Shown here: positions 63,690 to 64,000 of the stretch, piece by piece
Position numbering within the stretch: the stretch's first letter is position 1
Layout: every line of letters starts with the position of its first letter
Source of the DNA: Cladocopium goreaui
Taxonomy: Eukaryota; Sar; Dinophyceae; Suessiales; Symbiodiniaceae
Direction: 5' to 3'
DNA: 64,000 nucleotides
NCBI GenBank assembly: GCA_947184155.2
Contig: CAMXCT020006647.1
Location: forward strand, 310,001-374,000
Made by a program: the position numbers and the translations under genes
The notes under the pieces: model-generated
Told to the model about the DNA's origin: nothing
Database searches by the model: none
The model's input: the letters and a program-made list of their open reading frames with translations, nothing else

Positions 63690-64000
63690 TGCGAAACGCA
63701 TTGTAGTGGCTGCGTCAAGGTTGCTCGGTGCTGCGGCTGCATGCGTGATACTATTGTCTTTTGCAGCTGAAGATCGTAAATCGTATTGGAATGGCTGCAT
63801 CAAGGCTTGAAAGTGATTTGTCAGCAGATTTTCTCAATTTTGGCGCTAATAATTTTCCTTTTAAAATTCCTTTTAAAAAGTGCTTCAAAATCGTCTTTTT
63901 GTCGCTTTGGCGTCGAGATCCGGTTGTGGAGCTGCAATTTCCGACGCCATTGCACGTAGTTCTATTGTGTTTTGCAACTCAGTCTCTGCAGATCGCATTG
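63690..64000. repeat. 298-bp satellite of island 3, first copy
   Basis: The change from the 324-bp to the 298-bp satellite happens at CGAAACGCATTGTAGTGGCT, the same words and point as at 56377 in island 2. The array runs off the window end. Confidence 0.95.

Larger units (their letters stand above)
61031..64000. mobile_element. Composite repeat island 3 (in the next PPDK intron, cut by window end)
   Basis: The head ATCAAAGGAAGTTGGGAAGC...TACTTCCG matches island 2. It continues with a GACTTTGATGAAGGGTGGT repeat, the 16-bp minisatellite, the 324-bp satellite, the same junction and the 298-bp satellite, in the same order as island 2. The tail is outside the window. Confidence 0.65.

Noticed and set aside
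62971-63810. 279-codon plus-strand frame across the 324-bp satellite
   Set aside because: The satellite period is near a multiple of three, so a frame stays open through several monomers. There is no splice context and no family, and several other phases are equally open.

Overview
The window looks like nuclear DNA of a dinoflagellate, probably a Suessiales/Symbiodiniaceae-type genome. Most coding sequence is in very short exons (about 30-170 bp) separated by long AT-rich introns. Acceptors are almost always AG followed by G, and donors are GT but also GC and GA, a mixture known from dinoflagellates. There is also a degenerate DIRS-type retroelement, many short inverted-repeat elements, and very large satellite arrays inside introns. 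No bacterial-style operons, tRNA or rRNA genes were recognised.

Layout. (1) 680-1574: 3' end of an unidentified + strand gene. (2) About 2.3-8.3 kb: a decayed DIRS-like tyrosine-recombinase retrotransposon (gag-like, RT, RNase H, C5-methyltransferase-like, tyrosine recombinase) split over several frames. (3) 9.8-14 kb: exons of one or more unidentified genes. (4) 17.4-42.4 kb: a long + strand series of small exons. I could chain many of them by splice phase; it ends in a family-16-type SAM methyltransferase domain preceded by a Cys4 zinc-finger-like exon. (5) 44245-47484: an intact, intron-free gene for a 1079-residue protein with an XK-related-like membrane domain, ankyrin repeats and a SPRY domain. 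(6) 50147 to beyond 60084: the N-terminal part of pyruvate phosphate dikinase (PPDK), seven exons recovered in phase; the rest lies beyond the window end.

Repeats. Two of the PPDK introns (52971-59594, and the one from 60085 to the window edge) each hold a large composite satellite island with the same order of modules: a conserved head, a 16-bp minisatellite, a ~324-bp satellite, a shared junction and a ~298-bp satellite. A third island at 26.56-28.28 kb, in the long gene, has a related head and almost the same 35-bp tail but different internal repeats. Introns also carry at least two families of ~105-120 bp elements. Their inverted ends read CTGGT...ACCAG, so each copy carries a potential GT donor and AG acceptor on either strand, as expected of introner-like elements.

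The exon models were made by eye from phase and splice-site agreement. The PPDK, methyltransferase and ankyrin/SPRY calls are secure; the identity of the other exons is not.
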